A stretch of 64,000 bases of DNA, taken from assembly GCF_036013525.1 (NCBI RefSeq), contig NZ_CP107853.1, forward strand, positions 4,960,001 to 5,024,000. The letters are read 5' to 3'. Positions 27,937-37,435 of this stretch are shown piece by piece. A program made the position numbers and the translations under genes. Each line of letters begins with the position of its first letter. Positions within the stretch are counted from its first letter, which is position 1. Origin of the DNA: Nonomuraea sp. NBC_00507 (GTDB lineage: Bacteria > Actinomycetota > Actinomycetes > Streptosporangiales > Streptosporangiaceae). A model generated the notes under the pieces. That model was not told the DNA's origin. It made no database searches and saw nothing but the letters and a program-made list of their open reading frames with translations.

Positions 27937-28838
27937 TCAGCGCGCCGGGCCGAGGCGGGACCAGCTCCGCTCGTCGGACCACTGTGAGGCCGGATCGATG
28001 TAGGCACGCAGCAACTCACCGAGTTCCGTGTCGCCACGGTCGCGAAGTTCGTCGGCCGCGAGCCTCCGAGCGACTCCGGCCAGCACATCGGCCACCTGGA
28101 CCCGCGGATCCGTACGCGAGTCCACCTGCCTGAACCAGAGGCGGCGCTCCGATGGCAGGAGTTGGTGTTCGAGCCGCCGGACGCGCCGCTCGGTCAGGGC
28201 GGACTGCTCGTCGTGCACGATCGACACGTCGCTCGCGCCGCCGCGGCTCCAATGGAGAATGGTCCTGGCACGCGACTGCCTCCGTCGAGTTTCGCGAGCG
28301 TCTCGACCAGATCGACGAACGCATCCACGGGCTCACGCACGTTCCGGGGCCTCTTCGTCCGGAGGACGGCATTGGCCGCCACCAGGAAAGCTTGCCACCG
28401 ATCACGGCCGAACGTGCCGGGACCTTCACGGCTGAGCGTGGCCGCCAGCCCGGTGAGCCGCCGATCGGCGACCACACCGGCGCTCGCCGCCTCCGCGGAC
28501 TGCCCGAGGACGAAGTCGAGGAGTCTGCCGACGACGAAATAGGCCTTCTCGGTGAGATGGACGAAGGCATTGCCATGGATGGGCCCGGCCGGGCCGAGCA
28601 AACTCGTCAACGTGGACCGATCCGCGCGGAGCACATGCGACGCCTTGTGCACCTGCCTCACGTGCCCGTCGCGACCGCCGAGCTCGCGAGGGCACTCCGC
28701 GGCCTCGCCGACGCTCAGCCGGACACTGGCGTACGCGATGACGTCCGAGTTTCCGGCCACGAGGTTGGCGCCCTCCCAGCCCGACTCGTCGCAGGCGATC
28801 TCGCGAGCCGGCGTGATGGTGGGATGTGGCGTCTCCAC
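27937..28838 (-). pseudogene. Frameshifted DUF3800-like gene
   Basis: Two overlapping minus-strand frames together make one protein. The 5' part (28838 down to 28194, GTG start) has EIACDESGWEGANLVAGN and HLTEKAYFVVGRLLDFVLG. The 3' part (28227 down to 27937, open upstream to about 28285) has SIVHDEQSALTERRVRR and FRQVDSRTDPRVQVADVLAG. These are the start and end of DUF3800-like proteins (the acidic DESG and VQVADVLAG motifs). The frames must switch around 28250-28290, and the joined region appears shorter than in the family, so a deletion probably accompanied the frameshift. Function unknown; RNase H-like folds have been suggested for DUF3800. Confidence 0.65.
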
Positions 28839-28978
28839 GCTGGCATGATCGACCCTCGATCCCCGCTCCCGCCACCGGATTTTCACCCGTTCCGACGCGG
28901 CCTCCAAGGGTGGTACCAGCTGTCCTCCCGCCGGACCGTCTCTGGTTACCGGCTCGGCCGACAGCCAATCTCGTTCAC

Positions 28979-29416
28979 ATGAGCATGACCTTCTCCCACG
29001 ACCATGTCGGCATCAGCGTGACGCCCGAGGATCTCGACACCACCCTCCAGTGGTACGCGACCAAGCTCGGTTTCGTCCTTGACCAGCGGTTTGAATCCCA
29101 CGGAACGACGTTCGTCTTCATCGTCAACGGAGACGTCACGATCGAGCTGCTCGCGGGCGCCTCGAACCGCCGTGAGGCGCCCACCCGCGACATTCTCACG
29201 AGCATGGACCCGGAGCGCCTGCACCATTTCTGCCTCGCCGTCGAGGATCTCGACGCGACCGTGTCCCAGTTGCGCGACCGCGACGTGCCGCTGATCGGCG
29301 GGCCCATGGACGTGCCCGCGATCGGTCAGCGCATCGCCTTCATCACCGACAACCTGGGCAACATCATCGAGCTCACCGAGCCCGGCACCCTGCCCGCGAC
29401 GATAACGGTCCGATGA
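28979..29416 (+). CDS. VOC-family (glyoxalase/dioxygenase-like) protein
   Basis: A 145-residue protein with one pair of beta-alpha-beta-beta-beta units: HVGISVTPEDLDTTLQWYATK at the start, HHFCLAVEDLDATVSQL in the middle and FITDNLGNIIELTEP at the end, with His and Glu at the usual metal positions. ATG 28979 lacks a ribosome binding site, and the Met two codons later is an alternative. Substrate unknown. The AfsR-like regulator follows after 64 bases on the same strand. Confidence 0.87.
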   Translation: MSMTFSHDHVGISVTPEDLDTTLQWYATKLGFVLDQRFESHGTTFVFIVNGDVTIELLAGASNRREAPTRDILTSMDPERLHHFCLAVEDLDATVSQLRDRDVPLIGGPMDVPAIGQRIAFITDNLGNIIELTEPGTLPATITVR

Positions 29417-29480
29417 AGGTCGGTGGTGTTTGCGGCCTGCGCCCGGCGTCGGTTCGTCGGTTTCGCCACGGTTCGGCACA

Positions 29481-32400
29481 ATGGCTGATGTGCGAGTCGG
29501 ATTGCTCGGGCCGTTTGAGGTCCGGAACGGTGATGGGGCCGTGGTGGAGGTTCCTGGGATTCGACTGCGCGCATTGCTTGCCGCACTCGCCCTCGAACCC
29601 GGCCGGATCGTCACGCGTGCGAGGCTGGTGGACTGGATCTGGGGGCAACGGCCGCCCGCGGACGAAGTGAATGCCCTGCAGGCGTTGGTGTCCAGGCTGC
29701 GCAGGGTGTTGCCGGACGGTGTGATCGAGGCGGACTCCGGCGGCTACCGCCTGGCCGTGGCTCCTGATGCCGTGGACGTGAGCCGGTTCGAGCACCTGGT
29801 CGGTCAGGCCCGGACCGCCGAGCCGGCGGCGCGGGCGGATCTGCTGCGTGAGGGCCTGGCGTTGTGGCGCGGTAAGGCCATGGCGGACGTCGTGCTGCAG
29901 GACAGCGAGGCGTTCGACGCCGCGGTCGCGCGGCTGGACGAGCTCCACGTCGCCGCGCTCGGGGATCGGGTGGAGGCGGACATTCGCCTTGGCCGCGGCT
30001 CGGAGCTGGTCTCCGAGCTGACCGAGCTGGTCGCCACGTATCCGCTGCGTGAGGGGTTCGTGGCGGCCCTGATGCGAGCGCTCGCCGAATCGGGGCGTGG
30101 GAACGAGGCGTTGACCCTCTACCAGCGGACGCGCGAGCTGCTCGCCGATGAGTTGGGCGCCGATCCATCGGCCGAGCTCTCCGCGCTGCACACCGCGTTG
30201 CTCCGGGGCGAGCTGGGCGAGCGGGCGGACAGGGGCAGGACCAACCTGCGTGCCGAGCTGACGAGCTTCGTCGGCAAGGACGCTGACATCGCCGCGGTCG
30301 GCGGTCTGTCCCTCAACTACCGGCTGGTCACCTTGACGGGGCCGGGTGGCTCCGGCAAGACCAGGCTGGCCACGGAGACCGCGCGGACGATGCTCACCGA
30401 GCTGCCGGACGGGGCGTGGCTGGTCGAACTGGCCTCCGTACGCGCGGGCAGTGAGCTGGCGCAGGCCGCCCTCACCGCGATCGGCCTGCGTGACCAGCCG
30501 TTGCTCGGCGATGCGCGGGGTGGGGAACCGATGGATCGGCTGATCGCCGCGCTCCGGGAGCGCACGATCTTACTGATCCTGGACAACTGCGAGCACGTGA
30601 TCGAGGAGGCCGCGGCGTTCGCGGACCGGCTTCTCGGAGAGTGCCGCAGGCTGCGGATTCTGGCCACGAGCAGGGAACCGCTCGGCATCACCGGGGAGGT
30701 GCTGTGGCAGGTCGAGCCGCTCGCGCTGCCCGCGAAGGGCGCCGGCCCGTCCGAGGCCGAGTCCTCGCCCGCCGTACGGCTGCTGCGGGACCGCGCGGAG
30801 CTGGTGCGCAAGGACATCGGCTCCGACGCCGATACCTTGTCGGCCATGGTGCGGATCTGCCGGGCGCTCGACGGTATCCCGCTGGCGATCGAACTGGCCG
30901 CGGCCCGGCTGCGCACCATGTCCATCGACCAGCTGGCACGCCGGCTCGATGACCGCTTCCGCCTGTTGACCGGCGGCAGCCGTACGGCGCTGCCCCATCA
31001 CAAGACGCTGCGCGCGGTCGTGGACTGGAGCTGGGACCTGCTCACCGAGGCAGAACGTGGGGTGCTGCGGCGGCTCTCGGTGTTCTCCGGTGGGGCGAGC
31101 CTGGAAGCGGCCGAACGGGTGTGCGGGGGCGAGACGTTCGCCGGCGAACAGGTGCTCGACCTGCTGACCGCGTTGATCGAGAAGTCGCTGCTGGTCGCCG
31201 ACGGCGAGGACACGCCGCGCTACCGGATGCTCGGCACCATCAGGGAGTACGCGGCGCACCGGCTCGACGAAGCCGGGGAGAGCGAGCTCGCGCGCCGGGC
31301 GCACCTCGCCTACGCCACCGAGCTGGCCGAGACGGCCGACCCGCACCTGCGCCAGGCCGAGCAGCTGAAGTGGTTGGCCACGCTCGAGGCCGAGCACGAC
31401 AACATCGGCGCGGCCCTGCGCGCAGCGATCGCCGGGGGATGGGCCGAGGAGGCGATGCGGCTGGTCGGGGCCGCGGGCTGGTACTGGTTCCTCAGCGGGC
31501 ACAGGGCCGAGGGCGCCGAGTTGAGCGTCGCGGCGGCCTCCCTGCCCGGAGAGGTGCCCGATGAGGTGCGGGCGCTGGCGTACACGGTCGTGACGACGTT
31601 CCTGACCTCCGGGGTCGGCCGCGACCAGTATCAGGCGGAGGAGTGGATCCTCCAGGCGCACCGGGTCACCCAGCGCACCGGGTCTGGCCACCACCCCATG
31701 CTTCGGTTCGTCGAGCTGTGGAAGCGAATACTGCAGGAGCCGACGGGGTTCCTGCCGGCGTTGGATCCGCTGATCGTCGACGATGATCCCTGGGTGCGCG
31801 CGCAGGCCAGGCTCACACGTGGCCGTTTCCGGCTCACGCTCGGCGGCGACGAGACCGACGTGGACAGCGACGCCGAAATCGCCCTCGCGGAGTTCCGTAC
31901 GCTGGGCGAGCGGATGGGGATCTCGCTGGCGCTGACCTTCCTGGCCGATCGGCTCGGCATGCGCGGCGAGTTCGCACGCGCGTGCGAGCACTACGAAGAG
32001 GCGGTCACGGCGCTCACCGAGCTGGGCGTGGACGAGGAAGTGGTCAGCCTGCGCGCGCGGCAGGCTCAGCTCTACTGGCTGCTCGGCGATGAGCGATCCA
32101 GCACGTCCGCCATGGCCGAAGCACAGCGATGCGCGGGCGGGTTGACCTGGCCGGACGCGCTCGCCGACCTGGCGCTCGTGAAGGCGCAGCTGGCGTGCTG
32201 GCGCGGCGAGCCGGACGAGGCACGCCGGCACCTGGACACCGTGCGGGCGATGGTGGGCAACGAGGAACTGACCGACCTGACCCACGCCAGGACCAGCGAC
32301 CTCCATGGCTACCTCACCGAGGATCTCGAACAGGCCCGTGCCTATCGGAGCGAGGCGTTCAGCGCCGCTGTGAAGACGAACTATCCACCGCTGATCGCCG

Positions 32401-32636
32401 CGGTGTTGGTCGGGATCGCGGATCTCGCGCTGCGCCAGGGACAGTACGAGCAGGCCGCGCGGCTGCTCGCGGCGAGCGAAGGCGTGCGCGGCACGCCGGA
32501 TCACTCGCTGCCGGAGGTTTCCAGGATCACCGCGGACACGCGTGATCGCCTCGGTGAAACCGTGTTCACCGAGGCGACTCGCGAAGGTCGGCGCCGGGAT
32601 TGGCGCGAGCTGGCCGAAATCACGCTCGCTTCTTGA
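29481..32636 (+). CDS. AfsR/SARP-like regulator (BTAD, NB-ARC, TPR-like repeats)
   Basis: A 1051-residue multidomain transcriptional regulator. An OmpR-type winged helix (about 5-95, GLLGPFEVRNGDG) is followed by the BTAD domain (about 100-245), an NTPase with Walker A GPGGSGKT at 287-294 and Walker B-like TILLILDNCEHV, and a C-terminal helical-repeat region. ATG 29481 starts at the family's usual position; there is no clear ribosome binding site, so the mRNA may be leaderless. Such proteins often control secondary metabolism or export; the facing ABC exporter is a possible target. The ends of the two genes overlap by 17 bases. Confidence 0.9.
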   Translation: MADVRVGLLGPFEVRNGDGAVVEVPGIRLRALLAALALEPGRIVTRARLVDWIWGQRPPADEVNALQALVSRLRRVLPDGVIEADSGGYRLAVAPDAVDVSRFEHLVGQARTAEPAARADLLREGLALWRGKAMADVVLQDSEAFDAAVARLDELHVAALGDRVEADIRLGRGSELVSELTELVATYPLREGFVAALMRALAESGRGNEALTLYQRTRELLADELGADPSAELSALHTALLRGELGERADRGRTNLRAELTSFVGKDADIAAVGGLSLNYRLVTLTGPGGSGKTRLATETARTMLTELPDGAWLVELASVRAGSELAQAALTAIGLRDQPLLGDARGGEPMDRLIAALRERTILLILDNCEHVIEEAAAFADRLLGECRRLRILATSREPLGITGEVLWQVEPLALPAKGAGPSEAESSPAVRLLRDRAELVRKDIGSDADTLSAMVRICRALDGIPLAIELAAARLRTMSIDQLARRLDDRFRLLTGGSRTALPHHKTLRAVVDWSWDLLTEAERGVLRRLSVFSGGASLEAAERVCGGETFAGEQVLDLLTALIEKSLLVADGEDTPRYRMLGTIREYAAHRLDEAGESELARRAHLAYATELAETADPHLRQAEQLKWLATLEAEHDNIGAALRAAIAGGWAEEAMRLVGAAGWYWFLSGHRAEGAELSVAAASLPGEVPDEVRALAYTVVTTFLTSGVGRDQYQAEEWILQAHRVTQRTGSGHHPMLRFVELWKRILQEPTGFLPALDPLIVDDDPWVRAQARLTRGRFRLTLGGDETDVDSDAEIALAEFRTLGERMGISLALTFLADRLGMRGEFARACEHYEEAVTALTELGVDEEVVSLRARQAQLYWLLGDERSSTSAMAEAQRCAGGLTWPDALADLALVKAQLACWRGEPDEARRHLDTVRAMVGNEELTDLTHARTSDLHGYLTEDLEQARAYRSEAFSAAVKTNYPPLIAAVLVGIADLALRQGQYEQAARLLAASEGVRGTPDHSLPEVSRITADTRDRLGETVFTEATREGRRRDWRELAEITLAS

Positions 32637-33369
32637 ACGACGCGCTCGCCCACAGGTAGCCGATCAGCGCCAGGCCGACACACCAGGCGATCGCCGTGAC
32701 GGCCGAGCCCGTCGACGGCGCGCCGGTCAGCAGCCCGCGCAGGGTTTCGATGATCGGGGTGAACGGCTGATACTCGGCGAACTGCCGCACACCGGGCCCC
32801 ATCTTGTCGGCCGGCGTGAAGGCGCTGCTCAGGAACGGAAGGAGCATCAGCGGGACGGCGGCCATGCCCGCGCTTTCCGCCGTCTTCGCCGCGAGACCGA
32901 ACGCGACGGTCAGCCAGCCGATCGCCAGCACCGCCAGCACGACGATGCCGATCACGCCGAGCCACTGCGAGAAACTCGCCGACGGCCGGAATCCCATGAG
33001 GAACGAGACCCCGATGATGAGGGTGATGGCCACCAGGCTCCGTAGCATGGTCGCGATCACGTGCGCGTTCAGCACCGCGGCCCGGGACACGTCCATGACG
33101 CGAAGCCGGTTGATGAATCCGGTCGTCATATCGGAGTTCACCGCGACCGCGGTGGGGCCGACGCCGTAGCAGATGGTCGTCAGGATCAACCCCGGTGTCG
33201 CGTAATCGGCATAGTTGACGCCGACGCTGAACGCGTCGCCGAGCACGTAGACCATCAGGAACATCAGAACGATCGGCATGATGATGCCGTTGAACAGTGC
33301 CAGGGGGTTTCGCAGCGTGTGGCGGAAGTTGCGCCGCAGCATGGTCGCGGAGTCTGAGATGGTGTTCAT
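32620..33369 (-). CDS. ABC-2 type transporter permease (DrrB-like)
   Basis: A 249-residue membrane protein with six predicted helices and the ABC-2 pattern (NPLALFNGIIMPIVLMFLM near the N-terminus, FTPIIETLRGLLTG before the last helix). It overlaps the ATPase gene upstream by ATGA (33366-33369). The pair resembles daunorubicin-resistance-type drug or lipid exporters. Confidence 0.92.
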   Translation of the reverse strand: MNTISDSATMLRRNFRHTLRNPLALFNGIIMPIVLMFLMVYVLGDAFSVGVNYADYATPGLILTTICYGVGPTAVAVNSDMTTGFINRLRVMDVSRAAVLNAHVIATMLRSLVAITLIIGVSFLMGFRPSASFSQWLGVIGIVVLAVLAIGWLTVAFGLAAKTAESAGMAAVPLMLLPFLSSAFTPADKMGPGVRQFAEYQPFTPIIETLRGLLTGAPSTGSAVTAIAWCVGLALIGYLWASASFKKRA

Positions 33370-34310
33370 CGTGCGTTGACCTTCTTGTTCGCGTGGCCGG
33401 TCAGGGCAAGGAAGACGTCGTCAAGGTCGGGCGTGTGCACCGACAGTTCATCGGCGTCGATGGAGTGCGCGTCGAGCCGATCGAGCAGCGCGCGCAGGGA
33501 CCGCACCCCGCCGTCGCCGGGCACCCGCAAGGTCAGCTCTTCGTCGTCCCTGGTGGAGGCGGGCAGGATCTGTGCCGCGACGTCGAGCGCGTGCCGGTCG
33601 GCGAACCGAAGCCGGACGTGGCTGCCGGGAACCCGGCGCTTGAGCTCGTCGGCCGTGCCCTCGGCGACCAGCCGTCCCTGATCGAGTACGGCGATGCGGT
33701 CGGCGAGCTCGTCGGCCTCCTCGAGGTACTGGGTGGTGAGGAAGATGGTCGTACCGTCGGCGACCAGTTCCCGGATGATCTCCCACATGGTGCGGCGGCT
33801 CCGCGGATCGAGTCCCGTCGTGGGCTCGTCCAGGAAGATGATCTGCGGCTCGCCGACCAGCGTCATGGCGAGATCCAGCTTGCGGCGCATGCCGCCGGAG
33901 TAGGACGCCGCCGGCTTGCTCGCCGCTTCACCCAGATCGAACCGGTCGAGCAACCGGCCGGCGACTCGCTTGCCCTGCGGCCTGGGCATGTGCAGGAGAT
34001 CCGCCATCAGCAGCAGGTTCTCCTCGCCGGTGAGCAGGTCGTCCACCGAGGCGAACTGCCCGGTGACGCCGATCGCCGCGCGCACCGCCTTGGTCTCGGT
34101 GACCACGTCGTGCCCGGCGACGACCACCTTGCCGGCGTCGGGGGCCAGCAGCGTGGTCAGCACGTTCACGGTCGTGGTCTTCCCGGCGCCATTGGGCCCG
34201 AGCAGGGCGAAGATCGTGCCGGCCCGGACATTCAGGTCGATGCCGTCGAGGACGGTCTTGTCTTTGTAGGCCTTTCGCAGCGCCGAGGCCGCGATCGCTG
34301 ATCCGTTCAT
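33366..34310 (-). CDS. ABC transporter ATP-binding protein (DrrA-like)
   Basis: A 314-residue ATPase: Walker A GPNGAGKT at 38-45, signature SGGMRRKLDLA, Walker B IIFLDEPTTGLD and a C-terminal DrrA-type extension. ATG 34310 is chosen because the ABC fold starts a few residues later; no clear ribosome binding site precedes it. It energises the DrrB-like permease encoded next. The substrate is unknown, probably a hydrophobic drug or metabolite. Confidence 0.92.
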   Translation of the reverse strand: MNGSAIAASALRKAYKDKTVLDGIDLNVRAGTIFALLGPNGAGKTTTVNVLTTLLAPDAGKVVVAGHDVVTETKAVRAAIGVTGQFASVDDLLTGEENLLLMADLLHMPRPQGKRVAGRLLDRFDLGEAASKPAASYSGGMRRKLDLAMTLVGEPQIIFLDEPTTGLDPRSRRTMWEIIRELVADGTTIFLTTQYLEEADELADRIAVLDQGRLVAEGTADELKRRVPGSHVRLRFADRHALDVAAQILPASTRDDEELTLRVPGDGGVRSLRALLDRLDAHSIDADELSVHTPDLDDVFLALTGHANKKVNAR

Positions 34311-34445
34311 GGGGTCAACGATCGGCGACCGCCCTGATACCGGGCCGTCGCCGTCCTGACGCGGCCGCTGACACGACACCGCCGCATCCTCCATGGGAGG
34401 GAGTCGATTCCACGGGCCAGGTGAGACTAGGGCAGTCTTGCTGGT

Positions 34446-35249
34446 GTGATGGCGATGCATTCGCTGCCCGTGCAGCAACAGGCGCAGCCGTACCAGATGG
34501 TCACCCGTCTGTCACCGCCGCACCTGCGTCCGTACGTGCTGGGGTGGGCCGGCTTTCGCACCCGGGCGGGAGAGCCAGCCCACCCCAGCCGGATGCTGCC
34601 GCTCAACGCGGCCACTCTGATCATCGACTTCACCGGCATGGGCCCGATCGTCACCGGTCCCCGCGCCACCGCGACGTTCTCGGCCCACACGCCGTGGCGC
34701 CATGGGATGGCAGTCGGGCTCACCCCCGCCGGGATGTCGGCGCTGACGGGAACGCCCCTACGTGAGGTGGCCGGCACGACCGTGCAGCTGGAAGACCTCC
34801 TCGGCACCCGCGCCGCGGAGCTGACCGGCCGGCTGATCGCGTCGGCGACCTGGGCGGACCGCTTCAGGCTGCTGGAGGAGCGGCTGACCGCGTGGCTGCG
34901 CCCCGACGCCGGCCCCAACGACCTGATCACGCACGCCTGGTGGCGGCTGCAGGAGCCGGACGGCCCGCCCACCATCGGGGCCCTCGCCGATGAGCTGGGC
35001 GTCAGCCGTCGTTATGTCGAGCTCGGATTCCGCCGGGTGGTGGGCTTGTCGCCCAAGACGGTAGCCAGGATCGCCCGATTCCAGCGGACCGTGGACACGT
35101 GGAGACGGCCCTCGGCCACGCTGGACGAGGCCGTCGCCTGTGGTTACGCCGACCAGCCGCACCTCTCCCGCGAGATCCGGGCGATGGCGCAGATGACACC
35201 GAAGCAGCTGTTCGCATTCGTTCAATACACCGATCGGCTCACCGGCTAA
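34446..35249 (+). CDS. AraC-family transcriptional regulator
   Basis: A 267-residue regulator with a divergent N-terminal sensor domain and a C-terminal double HTH (TIGALADELGVSRRYVELGF, then ATLDEAVACGYADQPHLSRE). GTG 34446, ATG 34449 and ATG 34455 are all possible starts and no ribosome binding site is visible; CAGTCT at 34433-34438 could serve as a -10 for a leaderless start. It is divergent from the DrrAB-like exporter genes and may control them. Confidence 0.87.
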   Translation: MMAMHSLPVQQQAQPYQMVTRLSPPHLRPYVLGWAGFRTRAGEPAHPSRMLPLNAATLIIDFTGMGPIVTGPRATATFSAHTPWRHGMAVGLTPAGMSALTGTPLREVAGTTVQLEDLLGTRAAELTGRLIASATWADRFRLLEERLTAWLRPDAGPNDLITHAWWRLQEPDGPPTIGALADELGVSRRYVELGFRRVVGLSPKTVARIARFQRTVDTWRRPSATLDEAVACGYADQPHLSREIRAMAQMTPKQLFAFVQYTDRLTG

Positions 35250-35306
35250 CGTGACCTTCCGCTCCCGGACCGAACGAGTGCCGGGGGAGGAAGGGGCAAC
35301 CACGTC

Positions 35307-36611
35307 ATGACAGGCGTTCTCGCGGCCGATCCCACCCTTGCCGACTTCGACAAGGCCTATCCGCTGTGGGTCCACATCGTCAAAGCGGTGATGCTGTTCC
35401 TCTTTCTGATGCTGGGCGTCGTCTTCGGGGTCTGGTTCGAGCGGAAGCTGATCTCGCGGATGCAGAACCGCTACGGCCCCAACCGGGCCGGTAAGTTCGG
35501 TCTGCTGCAGTCGGTTGCCGACGCGATCAAGATGGGGCTGAAGGAGGACCTCTTCCCGCGCACGGTGGACCGGGTGCTCTATCTGCTGGCGCCGATCATC
35601 ATGGTGGTGCCGGCGTTCCTGGCCTTCTCGATCGTGCCGTTCGGGCCGATGGTCAACCTGTTCGGCGTGCAGACGCCGCTGCAGCTGGTCGACCTGCCGG
35701 TGGCGGTGCTGTTCATGCTGGCCATGGGCGCGGTGTCGGTCTACGGGGTGGTGCTGGCCGGGTGGTCGTCGCGCTCGCCGTACGCGCTGCTGGGCGGGTT
35801 GCGGTCGGCGGCGCAGGTGGTGTCGTACGAGATCGCGATGGGTCTGTCGTTCGTGGCGGTGTTCCTGTTCGCCGGGACGCTGTCGACGTCGGAGATCGTG
35901 GCGGCGCAGGAGCAGACCTGGTATGTGTTCCTGCTGCTCCCGTCGTTCCTGATCTACGTGGTCTGCATGTTCGGTGAGGCCGCCCGCATTCCGTTCGACC
36001 TGCCCGAGGGTGAGGGTGAGCTGGTCGGCGGGTTCCAGACCGAATACTCCTCGTCGCTGAAGTTCGCCCTGATCATGATGGGTGAATACCTGCACACGTT
36101 CACCGCCTCCGGCATCGCGGTGACGCTGTTCCTCGGCGGGTGGCGGGCGCCGTTCCCGATCTCGCTGTGGGAGGGCGCGAACACGGGCTGGTGGCCGGTG
36201 TTGTGGTTCTTCATCAAGTTCGTGCTGACCTTCAGCTTCATCGTGTGGGTGCGGGCGTCGCTGCCGCGGGTGCGGTACGACCAGCTCATGTCGCTGGGCT
36301 GGAAGGTGCTGATCCCGGTCAACCTGGCGTGGATCCTGCTGGTCGCCGGTGTGCGCAGCGTGGTGATCAACGTGGACTCCCGGATGATCAGTATCGCGGT
36401 CACCGGGATCATCGTGGTCGGGGCGCTGGCCATCTGGATGCGGTTCGACACCGTCAACCAGCGGCGCAAGGAAGCCAGGAAGGCCCAGGTCGAAGCCGAG
36501 TTCGAGGAACTGTCCAACGAGCCGGCGAAGGGTGGCTTCCCGGTGCCGCCGCTCGATCTGCCGCACTACCACGGCGTTTCCCAGCGTGAGGCCCCCTTGA
36601 GGCGCTCTTGA
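35307..36611 (+). CDS. nuoH: NADH-quinone oxidoreductase subunit H (orphan copy)
   Basis: A 434-residue, eight-helix complex I membrane subunit near the quinone site. FERKLISRMQNRYGPNRAG and FGEAARIPFDLPEGEGELVGG are its hallmark segments. A GGAGGAAGGGG purine run lies about ten bases upstream. It is unusual because no other nuo gene is in the window: it sits between an AraC gene and a GntR gene. It may be a translocated duplicate. The last residues after LPHYHG (VSQREAPLRRS) could be a rearranged end. Confidence 0.93.
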   Translation: MTGVLAADPTLADFDKAYPLWVHIVKAVMLFLFLMLGVVFGVWFERKLISRMQNRYGPNRAGKFGLLQSVADAIKMGLKEDLFPRTVDRVLYLLAPIIMVVPAFLAFSIVPFGPMVNLFGVQTPLQLVDLPVAVLFMLAMGAVSVYGVVLAGWSSRSPYALLGGLRSAAQVVSYEIAMGLSFVAVFLFAGTLSTSEIVAAQEQTWYVFLLLPSFLIYVVCMFGEAARIPFDLPEGEGELVGGFQTEYSSSLKFALIMMGEYLHTFTASGIAVTLFLGGWRAPFPISLWEGANTGWWPVLWFFIKFVLTFSFIVWVRASLPRVRYDQLMSLGWKVLIPVNLAWILLVAGVRSVVINVDSRMISIAVTGIIVVGALAIWMRFDTVNQRRKEARKAQVEAEFEELSNEPAKGGFPVPPLDLPHYHGVSQREAPLRRS

Positions 36612-36720
36612 TCGAAACCACCGGTCTCCACCAACCGGAGATCCCGAATGCGGCGTGCCGTGGGCGGCGACCTCAACGAGGTACTCAATTCCGCTATGGG
36701 GCTTGACCTCCCGCAACATG

Positions 36721-36744
36721 TGGCATGCAATATATTGCATGCCA
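36721..36744. promoter_or_regulatory. Perfect 24-bp palindrome, likely GntR operator
   Basis: The left half TGGCATGCAATA is followed by its exact reverse complement. It covers the start codon (36739-36741) of the GntR gene and its probable -10 region. TTGACC at 36703-36708 lies 19 bases before CAATAT. A chance perfect palindrome of this length in GC-rich DNA is very unlikely; autorepression is the natural reading. Confidence 0.8.
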
Positions 36745-37425
36745 GTTCCGCAGAGCCGAGGAGTTGTCGCCAGGCCACTTCTCCGGGAGAACGCCTATCG
36801 CGCGATCCGAGACGCGATCGTCGACGGCACACTCACCCCGGGCGAGCGTCTCAACGACGGCGATCTGGCGCAGTGGCTGGGCGTGAGCCGCACACCCGTC
36901 CGGGAGGCGCTGACACGTCTGGAGCAGGCCGGGCTGGTGCGGACCAAACCCGGTCGATACACCATCGTCAGCACAGTGGACGTCCGGGCCGTGCGTGCCG
37001 CCCAGTCGGTGACGGCCGCCATGCACGAGCTCGCCGTCCGGGAGGCGCTGCCGAATCTGTCCGCCGGCGAACTGGACGCCATGCGCGAGGCCAACGCGCG
37101 TTTCGCCGACGCCCTACGTCGCGACGACGTCGACGCGGCGCTCGCCGCGGACGACGCCTTCCACGACATCCCAGTGATCGCATCCGCCAATCAGGCGATA
37201 CGCACCGTCCTCGACCAGTTCACGCCGGTGCTGCGGCGCGTGGAGCGGATGCGATTCTCCTCCCTGAGCGGCCGAGGATCGGTCGCGCAGCACGAACGCA
37301 TCATCGCGTTGTGCGCGGCCGGAGACGTGGAGGGAGCGGCACTCGCCGTGCGCGCCAACTGGCAGACCCTGGCCCCACTCCTCGAGGCCATGCCTGCTCC
37401 TGCTGAGAACAAGCCTCAACCCTAA
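36739..37425 (+). CDS. GntR-family regulator, FCD type, of ACC deaminase
   Basis: A 228-residue regulator with a winged HTH at about 15-80 ([20 protein letters not shown]) and an FCD-type helical effector domain. The family N-terminus ([10 protein letters not shown]) fits ATG 36739, which has no ribosome binding site and lies inside the operator palindrome; a leaderless transcript is likely. The ACC deaminase gene follows after 10 bases. A GntR gene beside acdS is the known arrangement in actinobacteria, whereas proteobacteria use an Lrp-type AcdR. Confidence 0.9.
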   Translation: MPVPQSRGVVARPLLRENAYRAIRDAIVDGTLTPGERLNDGDLAQWLGVSRTPVREALTRLEQAGLVRTKPGRYTIVSTVDVRAVRAAQSVTAAMHELAVREALPNLSAGELDAMREANARFADALRRDDVDAALAADDAFHDIPVIASANQAIRTVLDQFTPVLRRVERMRFSSLSGRGSVAQHERIIALCAAGDVEGAALAVRANWQTLAPLLEAMPAPAENKPQP

Positions 37426-37435
37426 GGAGCCGTAC

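Noticed and set aside
35307..36611. Start of a second complex I operon
   Set aside because: No other nuo gene precedes or follows; the flanking genes are regulators.
34758..36740. 660-codon minus-strand frame opposite nuoH
   Set aside because: Rich in His, Arg and Gln, as expected from antisense of membrane-protein codons; nuoH is unambiguous.
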